The notes: generated from the sequence alone by a model not told the origin. DNA of 64,000 nt from Bacillota bacterium (GCA_023443625.1 JAEZTQ010000005.1:62001-126000), one strand, 5' to 3'; counted from the stretch's first letter, positions 25,991 through 35,669 are shown. Numbers and translations are program-made.

Positions 25991-28339
25991 TTAAATAATC
26001 CGTTTAAATTTCTTTTCCAACTCGTATCTGCTCATGGAGATAATAACTGGTCTTCCATGAGGGCAATGATATGGATTATCCAGGGTAAGTAATTCCTTTA
26101 TTAAAGTGTAGGCCTCCTCCTGGGAGAAGGTGTGATTCGCCTTTACAGCCGCTTTACATGACAAGGAAGCCACCCTTTCCAATATTGAGCCTGCACCGGA
26201 TAGGTTTCCGGAAGTATCTCCTGTAAGATCGTCAATGAATTCTAAAAGTAAGTCCTTCTCCAAGATACCATATAAGTCAGCAGGTACAGCTCTTACTGAA
26301 AATTCATTACCGCCAAAATGCTCAATCTCATAGCCAAGACTAGTTAACACTTCCTCATGCTTGTGTATTATTTCCTGTTCCCGTAGAGTCAGGGTTATTA
26401 CCATTGGAGGAAGAAGTTGCTGGGAAGCAAAGGTTTTTGTCCTAGCTGATGCCATAATCTTCTCATATAATACCTTCTCATGAGCTGCATGCTGATCAAT
26501 AATATAAAGGTCTTTTTGATATTCCACCAACCAATAGGTTGAAAATAACTGACCGATAATCTTATGATCTGCAAGAGCCTTCTTTGACAGAAAAGGTGTC
26601 TCAGAGGTAGAATTGCTATCTGCAAACAGATTCATCTGTTCCGTCACAAAAATAGGTTCTTCTTGGGGCGAACTAGCTTCTATTGTTTCTTCTTTTATAT
26701 TATTATTAAGATTACTTTCTAAATTAGTCCATGTATTAATATCAGCACTTTTACTCTCAGAACTTATATTATCAGATCTCATATCAGAACTATTGATATC
26801 AGATCTATTAATACCAGATCTATTAATATTAGAACTATTAATATCAGCACTATTAATACCAGATCTATCAATATCTGAACTATTAGTATCAGCACTATTA
26901 ATACCAGATCGATTAATATTAGAACTATTAGTATCTGAACTATTAATATCAGATCGATTAATATTAGAACTATTAGTATCAGCACTATTAATACCAGATC
27001 TATCAATATCAGATCTATCAATATCAGTACTATTAATACCAGATCTATTAGTATCAGCACTTCTAATCTCAGTACTTCTAATCTCCGAATTATTAGCTTT
27101 AGAACTTTGGATTTCCTGATCAGGAAGTTCTACCATCTTCTTTGGGGTATAATTATCCTTATTTCCCTCTGCTACCTTGCTAACAAACTGTGGTCCTAAG
27201 CTCTTATCATAATGAGTAGTAAAGGGTGAGGATGATGCTTTTTGCATGGTCTCAAGCTGTTTTCTACGACCTTCTTCAAAGGGCTCTGGAATATTGACCA
27301 CCTCTTTCCTCTTCTCTGATTGAGGTGTGATATATATATTAGGTATCAACTCTTTTCCTGACAGAGCATCTCTTATTACTTGATAAGTATTTTGATAAAT
27401 CTCTTCACCATTTTTAAGACGTATCTCCAACTTCTGGGGATGGACGTTTACATCAATTAAGGAAGGGGCTATCTGAAAATACAAAGAGGTAAAGGGATAT
27501 TTGTGCTGCATCAAAAAAGGTTTAAATGCATCTTCAATGGCTCTTGTTATGATACTACTTTTGATGTATCTTCCGTTAATAAAGTAATTCTCAAAATTAC
27601 GATTACCTCTTGTTATAATGGGCTTTCCAATAAAGCCAGAGATATTAAAATTCTCTGACTGATATTCTATAGGAAGAAGCTCTCTTGCTATATCCCTTCC
27701 ATATACATTATACAGAATATCTTTACTATTTTGATTGCCTGAGGATTGGAGCTTCACCTGATTATTCATTATGAATTTAAAGGAAATATCAGGGTGGGAT
27801 ACCATAAGTCTTTCCATTAAATCACTGATATAACCTCCTTCTGATGTAGGAGATTTTAAGAATTTTCTTCTGGCTGGTGTATTATAGAATAGATTTCTAA
27901 CAATAATTGTAGTTCCTCCGGGACAGCCAATCTCTTCGATAGATTTTTCATCACCACCCTCGATAATATATCGGTAACCATTTAAGGAAGAGGGAGTCTT
28001 TGTAATCAATTCTAGCTGTGCTACTGCAGCAATACTTGATAATGCCTCACCACGAAAGCCCAGACTGGTGACGGATAGAAGATCTTCTGCTGTTCTTATT
28101 TTGCTGGTTGCATGACGTAGAAAGGCCAGAGGAATGTCCTCCCTAGGGATACCTCCTCCATTATCCGTTATTCTAATAAAGCTTAAGCCGCCTTCTTTTA
28201 TCTCGGCAGTAATTGCCGTAGCTCCAGCATCCATTGCATTTTCGATGAGTTCCTTTACAACAGCACTGGGGCGTTCCACTACTTCTCCTGCGGCAATCTG
28301 ATTAATGGTTGGTTCATCAAGGACACGAATCAGTGACAT
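25991..28339 (-). CDS. mutL: DNA mismatch repair endonuclease MutL with repeat-expanded linker
   Basis: The N-terminal GHKL ATPase is complete (AAGEVVERPSAVVKELIENA, NGGGIPREDIPLAF, TSLGFRGEALSSIAAV). The C-terminal domain carries DQHAAHEKVLYE near residue 613, the metal-binding endonuclease motif of MutL proteins from hosts without MutH, and ends in CPHGRPVI. Between them, about residues 410-525, the linker is a run of some 19-20 five-residue units of the type SADTN-RSGIN-SADIN (see separate entry). At 782 residues the protein is longer than the usual 600-680. The ATG at 28339 has GGAGGG upstream. mutL follows mutS across a repeat-filled spacer. Confidence 0.95.
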   Translation of the reverse strand: MSLIRVLDEPTINQIAAGEVVERPSAVVKELIENAMDAGATAITAEIKEGGLSFIRITDNGGGIPREDIPLAFLRHATSKIRTAEDLLSVTSLGFRGEALSSIAAVAQLELITKTPSSLNGYRYIIEGGDEKSIEEIGCPGGTTIIVRNLFYNTPARRKFLKSPTSEGGYISDLMERLMVSHPDISFKFIMNNQVKLQSSGNQNSKDILYNVYGRDIARELLPIEYQSENFNISGFIGKPIITRGNRNFENYFINGRYIKSSIITRAIEDAFKPFLMQHKYPFTSLYFQIAPSLIDVNVHPQKLEIRLKNGEEIYQNTYQVIRDALSGKELIPNIYITPQSEKRKEVVNIPEPFEEGRRKQLETMQKASSSPFTTHYDKSLGPQFVSKVAEGNKDNYTPKKMVELPDQEIQSSKANNSEIRSTEIRSADTNRSGINSTDIDRSDIDRSGINSADTNSSNINRSDINSSDTNSSNINRSGINSADTNSSDIDRSGINSADINSSNINRSGINRSDINSSDMRSDNISSESKSADINTWTNLESNLNNNIKEETIEASSPQEEPIFVTEQMNLFADSNSTSETPFLSKKALADHKIIGQLFSTYWLVEYQKDLYIIDQHAAHEKVLYEKIMASARTKTFASQQLLPPMVITLTLREQEIIHKHEEVLTSLGYEIEHFGGNEFSVRAVPADLYGILEKDLLLEFIDDLTGDTSGNLSGAGSILERVASLSCKAAVKANHTFSQEEAYTLIKELLTLDNPYHCPHGRPVIISMSRYELEKKFKRII
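26770..27115 (-). repeat. 15-bp coding repeat (pentapeptide units) in the mutL linker
   Basis: About 19-20 in-frame copies of a degenerate 15-bp unit encode five-residue units with the pattern [S/R]-[A/S/T]-[D/G/N]-[I/T]-[N/D]. Read in register A/S-D/N/G-I-N-x, the pattern resembles pentapeptide-repeat proteins (A-D/N-L-x-x) with Ile in place of Leu. Units are similar enough at DNA level (e.g. tattaataccagatc on the plus strand) to suggest expansion by slippage or recombination. Confidence 0.85.
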
Positions 28340-28387
28340 CTTACCCTCCATTGTTCTTTATAATAATACAAATAAATACTTTATATT

Positions 28388-28561
28388 CCATCGTCTAAAT
28401 TCTATGGTATTAATTCTATAATCTAAATTCTTTATTCTAAATTCTATAGTCTTAATTCTTTGGTCTTAATTCTTTGGTCTTATTTCTTTGGTCTTATTTC
28501 TATGATCTATTTCTATAGTCTTAATTCTATAGTCTTAATTCTATAGTCTAATTTCTATGGT
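28388..28561. repeat. Degenerate 15-bp tandem repeat between mutS and mutL
   Basis: The whole spacer is made of about 12 diverged copies of a unit like taattctatagtctt (plus strand). The third block varies between ctatagt, ctttggt and ctatgat. All frames contain stops, so it is not coding. It starts at the mutS stop codon and ends about 50 bp before mutL. Confidence 0.8.
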
Positions 28562-31276
28562 CTAAATCCTATCTTTTATCTTCTTCTGCATCTGATACAG
28601 CTTATTAATTGCATCAATGGGTGTTAACCTAGCAAGATCCAAATCTCTTAGTTCTGTGATAATTTCCTCATTACCAGACATGGAGAATAAGGAAAATTGG
28701 TCTAAATCCTTAGATTTTTTACCCTTTCTTCCCTCTGCCTTGGACTCCAGGTCTACTGCTACCAGCATATCCTCCAGTGCTAATTTCTCCTGAAGAACTT
28801 CTTCCTGGTTACTACCATCTGTGACTACAAGATTTCTAGCTTTTTGTGCCAAATCGTTATCCGTAAGTTCCAGAACAATTTCGCTAGCACGTTTTAAGAC
28901 ACTGGAAGGAACTCCTGCAAGCTTTGCCACTTGAATTCCATAGCTCTTATCCGCACCGCCCTTTACAATTTTACGCAGAAATACAATATCTTCTCCCTGC
29001 TCTTTCACTGCAATGCAATAATTATTTACACCCTCTAATTTGCCTTCCAGTTCTGTGAGCTCGTGATAATGGGTGGCAAATAAAGTCTTGGCACCAAGTA
29101 TAGCACTATTACTGATATGCTCCACCACAGCCCAAGCTATACTTAATCCATCAAAGGTACTGGTACCCCTACCTATTTCATCTAGAATCAGCAAACTATG
29201 CTTCGTTGCATTACGAAGAATATTAGCCACCTCCGTCATTTCAACCATAAAGGTACTCTGGCCGCTTGCCAAATCATCGGAGGCTCCAACACGAGTAAAG
29301 ATACGATCTACAATACTAATATTCGCTAAATCTGCAGGAACAAAACTGCCTAATTGAGCCATTAGGACAATTAGGGCGGTCTGACGCATATAAGTAGATT
29401 TTCCCGCCATATTAGGTCCTGTAATGATGGAGACTCTATTTTGCTTATTATCTAATAAGGTATCATTGGCTACAAACATATCATGGGAAATCATTCGTTC
29501 TACCACGGGATGCCTTCCGTTCTTAATATGAATTGTACCATTGGTATTCATCTCAGGTTTTACATAATTATTCTGCTCTGCTACCAGTGCCAATGAAGCA
29601 AATACATCAATTCGGGCTATGGCTTTTGCAGTACTTTGAATCCTCTTCACTTCCAGAGCAATTTGATCTCTGATTTCACTAAAAATACTGTATTCTAAGG
29701 AGAAAAGCTTGTCCTCCGCTCCAAGGATAATATCTTCTAATTCCTTAAGCTCAGCTGTGGTGTAGCGTTCAGCATTGGCTAGGGTTTGCTTTCTTACCCA
29801 ATTCTCAGGCACCAGATTCTGATAGGAATTGGTAACCTCAAGATAATAACCAAAGACACGATTAAATTTAATCCTCAGGTTCTTTATACCTGTGGCTTCC
29901 CGTTCCTTGGTTTCTAAATCCATTAACCAATCCTTACCCTCCGTCTTTGCTTTACGCAAACGGTCTACCTCTTCATGATAACCCTCTTTAATGATACCTC
30001 CCTCTTTAACATTAAGGGGAGGCTCATCTGTGATAGCCCTTGTGATTAAATCAAAAATATCTTCCAGGGGATCAAGTTCCTCATGGATTTCATTGAGCAA
30101 GCTAGCACAGAAACTCTGCATCAGAAATTTAATATGGGGTAACATGGACAGTGACGAGGAAAATGAAATTAAATCACGGGGATTAGCGCTCTTATAACTT
30201 ATCTTACTCATCAAACGCTCCAGATCATAGATGGGATTTAAATATTCCCTTATCTCCTCTCTGGATATCATATTCTCCTTTAACTCAGCCACGGCCTCCA
30301 GCCTTTGATTAATCATCTCATAATCGATGAGAGGCTGTTCCATATAATTTCTTAAAAGTCTAGCACCCATGGCAGTCTTGGTCTTATCCAGCACCCACAG
30401 AAGAGAACCTTTTTTTTGCTTCTCTCGGATTGTCTCTGTAAGCTCCAAATTACGTACCGTAGAGCTGTCAAGCAGCATGAACTTCTCATAGGTATAGGGT
30501 GTCAACTTAGTAATATGGGTTAGAGAATTCTTCTGGGTCTCTTGTAAGAACTGCATTACACATCCTGCAGCAATAACTCCAATGGAATAATCTTTTAACC
30601 CCAGTCCATCTAAGGTTCCAACATTAAAATGCTCCTTTAAAGCCCTGACACACAGCTCATCGTCAAAATACCAAGGCTCTAGAGGAGATAATGCTATATT
30701 CGTGTTGCTTTTTAATGCATCAATATTAATTCCGGACACAAAGAAGGTGTCATTACAGATGATCTCAGTAGGGGACCATTTATAGATTTCATCCATCAAT
30801 TTACGATTGGAATCAACCTCCGTTACATAATAATCTCCTGTTGTGATATCCACAATAGAAACACCGAAAGCATTGGTAGTATGTACAATTGCCATAAGAT
30901 AATTATTCTTTGTCTCATCAAGAACCTGGGTATTTAAATTCGTTCCAGGCGTTACAATTCTTACAACTTCTCTTTTTACGATGCCCTTGGCTAATTTGGG
31001 ATCCTCCACCTGTTCGCAAATAGCCACACGATATCCTCTACTTACTAATTTACTTAAATATCCATCTACAGAATGGAAGGGAACCCCGCACATGGGTGCC
31101 CGTTCTTCTTGACCTATATTCTTACCCGTAAGTGCAATCTCTAACTCCTTTGTACATACATGGGCATCCTCAAAGAACATTTCATAAAAATCGCCTAAGC
31201 GATAGAACAAAATACAGTCTTTATATTGCTCCTTGATTTGCATATATTGCTGCATCATCGGAGTTAATTGTATCAT
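28562..31276 (-). CDS. mutS: DNA mismatch repair protein MutS
   Basis: MutS recognises mispaired bases. The N-terminal mismatch-binding domain has FYRLGDFYEMF (the Phe-x-Glu reading motif region). The clamp and lever domains follow, then the ATPase with Walker A GPNMAGKST (about 620), the DDLASGQSTFMVEM block, Walker B LLILDEIGRGTSTFDG and ATHYHELTELE. The length of 904 residues is typical of MutS1. A short C-terminal part has the usual dimerisation region (LARLTPIDAINKLYQMQK). It is upstream of mutL in the same direction. Confidence 0.98.
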   Translation of the reverse strand: MIQLTPMMQQYMQIKEQYKDCILFYRLGDFYEMFFEDAHVCTKELEIALTGKNIGQEERAPMCGVPFHSVDGYLSKLVSRGYRVAICEQVEDPKLAKGIVKREVVRIVTPGTNLNTQVLDETKNNYLMAIVHTTNAFGVSIVDITTGDYYVTEVDSNRKLMDEIYKWSPTEIICNDTFFVSGINIDALKSNTNIALSPLEPWYFDDELCVRALKEHFNVGTLDGLGLKDYSIGVIAAGCVMQFLQETQKNSLTHITKLTPYTYEKFMLLDSSTVRNLELTETIREKQKKGSLLWVLDKTKTAMGARLLRNYMEQPLIDYEMINQRLEAVAELKENMISREEIREYLNPIYDLERLMSKISYKSANPRDLISFSSSLSMLPHIKFLMQSFCASLLNEIHEELDPLEDIFDLITRAITDEPPLNVKEGGIIKEGYHEEVDRLRKAKTEGKDWLMDLETKEREATGIKNLRIKFNRVFGYYLEVTNSYQNLVPENWVRKQTLANAERYTTAELKELEDIILGAEDKLFSLEYSIFSEIRDQIALEVKRIQSTAKAIARIDVFASLALVAEQNNYVKPEMNTNGTIHIKNGRHPVVERMISHDMFVANDTLLDNKQNRVSIITGPNMAGKSTYMRQTALIVLMAQLGSFVPADLANISIVDRIFTRVGASDDLASGQSTFMVEMTEVANILRNATKHSLLILDEIGRGTSTFDGLSIAWAVVEHISNSAILGAKTLFATHYHELTELEGKLEGVNNYCIAVKEQGEDIVFLRKIVKGGADKSYGIQVAKLAGVPSSVLKRASEIVLELTDNDLAQKARNLVVTDGSNQEEVLQEKLALEDMLVAVDLESKAEGRKGKKSKDLDQFSLFSMSGNEEIITELRDLDLARLTPIDAINKLYQMQKKIKDRI

Positions 31277-31542
31277 GGTGTACTTCCTTTCATTCGTAAA
31301 TATATAAACAAAATCATTACAATTATAACATAAAGATACTCGATTGCAATGGTTTTGCTAGTGTTAATTTTCCCTTAATTACTTTATATTAGATGTGTAA
31401 AATTCAGTTATTTAAGGTACTGATATTCATCTTATAATCCATCAGCTCCTATGAATTCTATGTCTGTTTATGTAATAAAATTTATGAGCTTTATTACTAT
31501 CAATTTATAAATATTATCATAGTATACTATGAGGTGAGAAAA

Positions 31543-31842
31543 ATGGATCATCAATTACATACTCATAGATATACAGGAGTAACTACCCTGGACAGTGGTC
31601 ATTCCCATGAATATTATGGAGAAACCAGTGCCGAACCGGATCAGGTAGGCCATGTACATTATATGCAGGGAGCAACTACCTTCAATTCTGGCCATACCCA
31701 CAATTACCAAGAGACAACCAGCGAAGCTATTTACATCTCCGGAGGACATTATCATTACTATAATGGTGATACCAGTGAGGCATTTATACCTGAGCCTCAT
31801 GTACATTCTATGATGGGATATACCTCTTTTTTCATGGATTAA
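31543..31842 (+). CDS. YmaF-family histidine-rich protein
   Basis: The 99-residue protein is built of repeated units with paired histidines: HTHRYTGVTT, GHSHEYYGETS, GHVHYMQGATT, GHTHNYQETTS, GHYHYYNGDTS and PHVHSMMGYTS. This is the YmaF pattern; function is unknown, and metal binding is suggested only by the His content. It is transcribed opposite to mutS, and similar genes lie near mutS or miaA in Bacillus. The ATG at 31543 has GAGGTGAG upstream. A terminator follows about 65 bp after the stop. Confidence 0.85.
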   Translation: MDHQLHTHRYTGVTTLDSGHSHEYYGETSAEPDQVGHVHYMQGATTFNSGHTHNYQETTSEAIYISGGHYHYYNGDTSEAFIPEPHVHSMMGYTSFFMD

Positions 31843-31903
31843 TATTAAATTACATAGGTGACAGAGAATGAATGATTTTTGCCCTATACTTATATTGACA
31901 GAT

Positions 31904-31965
31904 AAAAAAGGTATGATAGGGTTTTTTGCTGTTAAGTATACAAAAACCCTATCATAACCTTCAAT
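31904..31965. terminator. Bidirectional terminator between ymaF-like gene and rnhA
   Basis: A long stem pairs AAGGTATGATAGGGTTTTT (from 31909) with its near-complement ending at 31961, with one bulged base. Both flanks are A/T-rich and the two genes converge here, so it can serve both. Confidence 0.75.
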
Positions 31966-32021
31966 AATTAATATCAAACCTTGCCGCATTTATTTCCTTG
32001 ATAGTATCCAATTAAAAGTAG

Positions 32022-32504
32022 TTATTGTGCTGGAATAATAATATCATCTGCCAGATCAGTACCATCGGCCGCAGTTGTTGCCAGAACATCGCAGCGTTCA
32101 TTCATGGGATGACCATTATGCCCTCTAACCCACTCATATTTGACCTTATGAATTTCCATAGCCTTAAGCAGCCTTATCCAAAGGTCTACATTTTTAACTG
32201 GCTCATTCTTTCCCCTCTTCCAACCCTTCTTGATCCAACCCTCCAACCAATGCTCATTAAAGGCCTTCACAAGATATTGGGAATCAGAATAAATAAGTAC
32301 ATTACAAGGCTTAGTCAATGCTTCTAAGCCTACTATGGCAGCCATAAGTTCCATCCGGTTGTTGGTGGTCTTCTTAAAACCTGCGCTATATTCCCTCTCA
32401 TGAGTAATTCCTTTGGAATCCACATAAACAAGGATTGCTCCGTAACCTCCTGGGCCATCAGGATTGCCTCTTGCTGATCCGTCGGTATATAGTGTAACGT
32501 CCAT
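32022..32504 (-). CDS. rnhA: Ribonuclease HI
   Basis: RNase HI cleaves the RNA strand of RNA-DNA hybrids. The catalytic carboxylates are visible: Asp8 in YTDGSARGNP, Glu52 in NNRMELMAAI, Asp74 in IYSDSQYLVK and Asp139 in NERCDVLAT. The basic region WIKKGWKRGKNEPVKN matches the hybrid-binding handle. The length of 160 residues is typical of the E. coli-type enzyme. It sits between two MutS-family genes. Confidence 0.96.
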   Translation of the reverse strand: MDVTLYTDGSARGNPDGPGGYGAILVYVDSKGITHEREYSAGFKKTTNNRMELMAAIVGLEALTKPCNVLIYSDSQYLVKAFNEHWLEGWIKKGWKRGKNEPVKNVDLWIRLLKAMEIHKVKYEWVRGHNGHPMNERCDVLATTAADGTDLADDIIIPAQ

Positions 32505-32593
32505 CTTTGCTGCCTCCTTCCCTATATAACGAGTACAAATTGCATCTTATTTCACGAATTACATTCTATCTCGTTTTATTGTATATATCAATG

Positions 32594-34273
32594 TTATTTT
32601 CTTTGAATTTTACTCCATTCACCCTTGGTCAAGAACTCCTCCGCTGCTTTTTCTGCAGAAACTATAATGTCCTTGGGATATCCCATCATATTAAGAAGTT
32701 TAATGGCATTCTTAGAAACAGCTTTTCCATGATACAATTTATAGTCAAATAAAATTGCATTATCTTCAATCCGTTCTTGAAAATGATAATTAATATAATC
32801 CTCTTCTAGAATATGGGTTAATTCTATATCATGGGTAGCAGCAAACACTAAGGTATTCTGTCTTGCCAAAGAAGTAAGAATTCGTGATGAAGCTGCAATT
32901 CTCTCCAAGGTATTGGTTCCTCGCAGAACCTCATCTATAAAACAAAGAATTGGATATTCATTATTTACCCGATCTAGAATTCGTTTTAAGGATTTAATCT
33001 CAACAATATAATAGCTTTCATTACTAAAAATATTATCCTTTAAAGCCATGGAGGAATAAATCATAAAAAAGGAGCCTTTATAGCTTTTACTTAAAGAAGT
33101 ATAAATGGTCTGCGCAAGTATCCCATTAATGGCTAGGGTTTTAATAAAAGTCGATTTACCTGAGGCATTGGAGCCTGTAAGGAGTACGGACCTATTTTCT
33201 GATATGGAATTTACTACTGGCTCGTCTATAAGGGGATGATAGAGATCCTTCACACTAATACTGGGGCTCTTCTGCTTAACAAGTTCCGGCTCACAATAAT
33301 TAGGAACCAAAGCCCTGAAAGATGCCACTGCAATCATACTATCTAAAAGACCGATATTTGCATACATTCTATTCATTCTCTCACGGTTATTCTTAAAAAA
33401 ATTAAGCATGGAATTGAATTTAATCAAATCAATATGGGTTAGCATACGAATATAATCTAATAAGGCACCAAAAAAATCACCACTTGCTTGCTTTGGTGTA
33501 AGTAATGCTGAACCCTTACGAAATCTCTTAAACACATCCGCATCTTCTTTTAAAAGCTCTGTATAAGTTTGTATCTCTGGAATATTTAACTTATAAATAT
33601 TCTTTACTCCATCCAACAAACGAAGTATATAGGATACTACCATGAGGTAATTTTCAATTTCTGCTTTATCCTTATAGTAAAATATAATATTATTGATGAT
33701 CATAATTACAGTTAGCACACCGCCAACACTGGGATTTACAAAAATCAGCCCTGCTGAAATTATTAAGCCAATAATCATTAAATAATGTTTTAAATTACTT
33801 TTGGCTTCTTGCTTCTCCAAACGATTAATATACTCATAAACAGATATCCTGCTAATTTTTCCCACATCATTAAGCTTTGTCTGTAATTCTATTCGTGATT
33901 TCTCGTTATCTGAAAAAAACTTGATTAAACGGTTTCTTTCCTTGAGTTCCTCCTCAGAAAAACAAGGTTTACGAAGAAGAGCATAGAGATATTCTTCACC
34001 TATGGAACTTTGGGTATTATTCATCTGCATGAAGATTTCATCCATATCTAGATCATACCAGGTTATATCATCTACATCCAGCTGCTCGTCTTTATTTGCC
34101 AGATAAAAAGCCTTCAACGACTTAAACTTTTCTGAAGTATACTCCTGTTCAATTACTTCACCCCATTGATCTTTGAGTCGCATTCTTAGTTTTTTATGCA
34201 AATTGCTATCATATAACATATTACAGATTACTAAGGTCAGAATAACAATTAATATATATAATACATATTGCAT
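32594..34273 (-). CDS. Membrane-anchored MutS-family ATPase
   Basis: The C-terminal half is the MutS ATPase: Walker A TGSNASGKSTF (about 369), Walker B CFIDEVLRGTNT (about 444) and ATHDIEL. There is no mismatch-reading domain I. Instead, the first 21 residues are a membrane segment, and two more hydrophobic stretches lie at about 165-205, ahead of a MutS-like helical core. Such MutS-related membrane proteins are known as annotations in Clostridia and Bacteroidetes, without an established role that I know of. It is probably not part of canonical repair. It shares the neighbourhood with mutS, mutL and rnhA but has an independent promoter region. Confidence 0.85.
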   Translation of the reverse strand: MQYVLYILIVILTLVICNMLYDSNLHKKLRMRLKDQWGEVIEQEYTSEKFKSLKAFYLANKDEQLDVDDITWYDLDMDEIFMQMNNTQSSIGEEYLYALLRKPCFSEEELKERNRLIKFFSDNEKSRIELQTKLNDVGKISRISVYEYINRLEKQEAKSNLKHYLMIIGLIISAGLIFVNPSVGGVLTVIMIINNIIFYYKDKAEIENYLMVVSYILRLLDGVKNIYKLNIPEIQTYTELLKEDADVFKRFRKGSALLTPKQASGDFFGALLDYIRMLTHIDLIKFNSMLNFFKNNRERMNRMYANIGLLDSMIAVASFRALVPNYCEPELVKQKSPSISVKDLYHPLIDEPVVNSISENRSVLLTGSNASGKSTFIKTLAINGILAQTIYTSLSKSYKGSFFMIYSSMALKDNIFSNESYYIVEIKSLKRILDRVNNEYPILCFIDEVLRGTNTLERIAASSRILTSLARQNTLVFAATHDIELTHILEEDYINYHFQERIEDNAILFDYKLYHGKAVSKNAIKLLNMMGYPKDIIVSAEKAAEEFLTKGEWSKIQRK

Positions 34274-34363
34274 GATGTCTTCTCCTGTCTGTTATTAAAA
34301 GCTGGTACTATAGTTACATGGTAATTATAGAATTCAATGCCATTACTGTCAACATTTTGAAAT

Positions 34364-34397
34364 AAAAAAATGATTGAACCAAAATGATTCAACCATT
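34364..34397 (-). terminator. Rho-independent terminator of the NlpC/P60 gene
   Basis: In the gene sense ATGGTTGAA pairs with TTCAATCAT (one G-U pair) around a short loop, followed by seven T. It lies about 20 bp after the stop codon. Confidence 0.8.
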
Positions 34398-34414
34398 TTA
34401 TTATATTATTAATA

Positions 34415-35494
34415 TTAGTCTTTAATGTATCTAGCGAATTTAACTGGAGTTCTGTATCTCATGTTTGAAATTTTAATACCATCTCGTTTATTACTTGCAT
34501 GAATTACTTTACCGTTACCGATATACATGGCTACATGGTTAATGTATTTGGAGCTTCCGTAAAATACCAAGTCACCAGGCTTTAACTGTGATGAGGATAT
34601 TGAAGATCCTCCTCTAGCCTGACTTCTAGAGTCACGAGGTATGCTGTATCCCAGCTTTTTATATAACTGTTGAGTAAATCCTGAACAATCTACTGCAACT
34701 CCTAAAGTAGCTCTACCAAATACATATCTTCCACCCAAATGCTCTTTTGCTTCATTTACCAATTTAACTCGGGTAGAGGTTACACCAGATCCATACTGTA
34801 ATTCCTTCATTGAAACTGCATGAATTAATTCAAAAGTTATATTAACATATTCTTTGGCAACATAGGCCTCTGAACCTTCTTCTGTATCACTATCCAAACT
34901 TACTTTTACCCAACTATTATGTTCTTCATTATCTGTTGTTATCTTAGAGTCAAGAACAATCAATTCCTCGCCAGTAGCAATCTTATCTAAAATAGACGCT
35001 TCTGTTGAGGGCTCTCCTCTTACGTTCAGACCATTAGAATTGGCAGTTGCTACATAACTTCCAGTTTCATTAGCACGCCTAATGGCATCAATACCTCTAA
35101 GTAAATATTCACTCTTAGCATAGCCTGTTAATGTCTCACTACCTGCCTTGGCTGATATCTTTGTCCAGCCATCCTCCCCATCTTCAAGAACTTCACAAGC
35201 ACCATCCTTAGGAAGCTTACCAATAATTTTCTTATTCTCTCCGGGACCGGAGCGAATTAAAAGATTCGTCTCAACATCGGCAATTGCGAGATTAGAATAA
35301 CCCGGAATTGGAATATCACTTGCAGATAAGCTTATAATAGTAGTTTTATTAGATGTACTGCCTATAGTGCTGGAATCCTTATCATAAACGTAACCTGCAA
35401 CACCTTCTTCATATGCCAGAGCTGTTTGGGGTTTGGCTGTGAACACTAAAGCACCAGCTGCACAGACCAAGGAAATCTTTAATAACTTCCTCAT
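34415..35494 (-). CDS. Secreted SH3-domain NlpC/P60 peptidoglycan hydrolase
   Basis: A signal peptide (MRKLLKISLVCAAGALVF to about TALA) is followed by two bacterial SH3 domains (TNLLIRSGPGENKKIIGKL and GLNVRGEPSTEASILDKI) and a C-terminal NlpC/P60 cysteine peptidase domain with VDCSGF (Cys near 268) and His in YINHVAMY and GKVIHASN. It likely cleaves gamma-D-Glu-diamino-acid bonds in wall peptides outside the cell. The ATG at 35494 has GGAGG seven bases upstream. A near-consensus sigma-A promoter lies 140 bp upstream, and a BlaI-like operator dyad is in the same divergent region. Confidence 0.93.
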   Translation of the reverse strand: MRKLLKISLVCAAGALVFTAKPQTALAYEEGVAGYVYDKDSSTIGSTSNKTTIISLSASDIPIPGYSNLAIADVETNLLIRSGPGENKKIIGKLPKDGACEVLEDGEDGWTKISAKAGSETLTGYAKSEYLLRGIDAIRRANETGSYVATANSNGLNVRGEPSTEASILDKIATGEELIVLDSKITTDNEEHNSWVKVSLDSDTEEGSEAYVAKEYVNITFELIHAVSMKELQYGSGVTSTRVKLVNEAKEHLGGRYVFGRATLGVAVDCSGFTQQLYKKLGYSIPRDSRSQARGGSSISSSQLKPGDLVFYGSSKYINHVAMYIGNGKVIHASNKRDGIKISNMRYRTPVKFARYIKD

Positions 35495-35640
35495 AATATG
35501 TCCTCCAAAATCATCTTGAATTATCGCATAAAATATTCCGTCATCCAATGTAATAATAAAGTAATAAAAAATACTGCTACACTATCTAGTCGAAATTATT
35601 AATTCAATTATTACGTAAATATTAAATATGTTACGTGTTT

Positions 35641-35669
35641 ATTATAGCAAACCCCTTAAATAATGTCAA
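35641..35669 (-). promoter_or_regulatory. Near-consensus sigma-A promoter of the NlpC/P60 gene
   Basis: On the minus strand TTGACA (plus 35664-35669) and TATAAT (plus 35641-35646) are separated by exactly 17 bases. The predicted start leaves a 5' UTR of about 140 nt. Confidence 0.8.

Noticed and set aside
26613..27119. Plus-strand open frame of 168 codons with Leu/Ile/Ser repeats
   Set aside because: It is the antisense of the mutL 15-bp repeat; the repeat simply lacks stops on that strand. It has no ribosome-binding site and no independent family features.
31555..31989. Minus-strand frame of 144 codons opposite the YmaF-like gene
   Set aside because: The YmaF reading has clear repeated motifs, a ribosome-binding site and a terminator; the opposite frame runs through that terminator.
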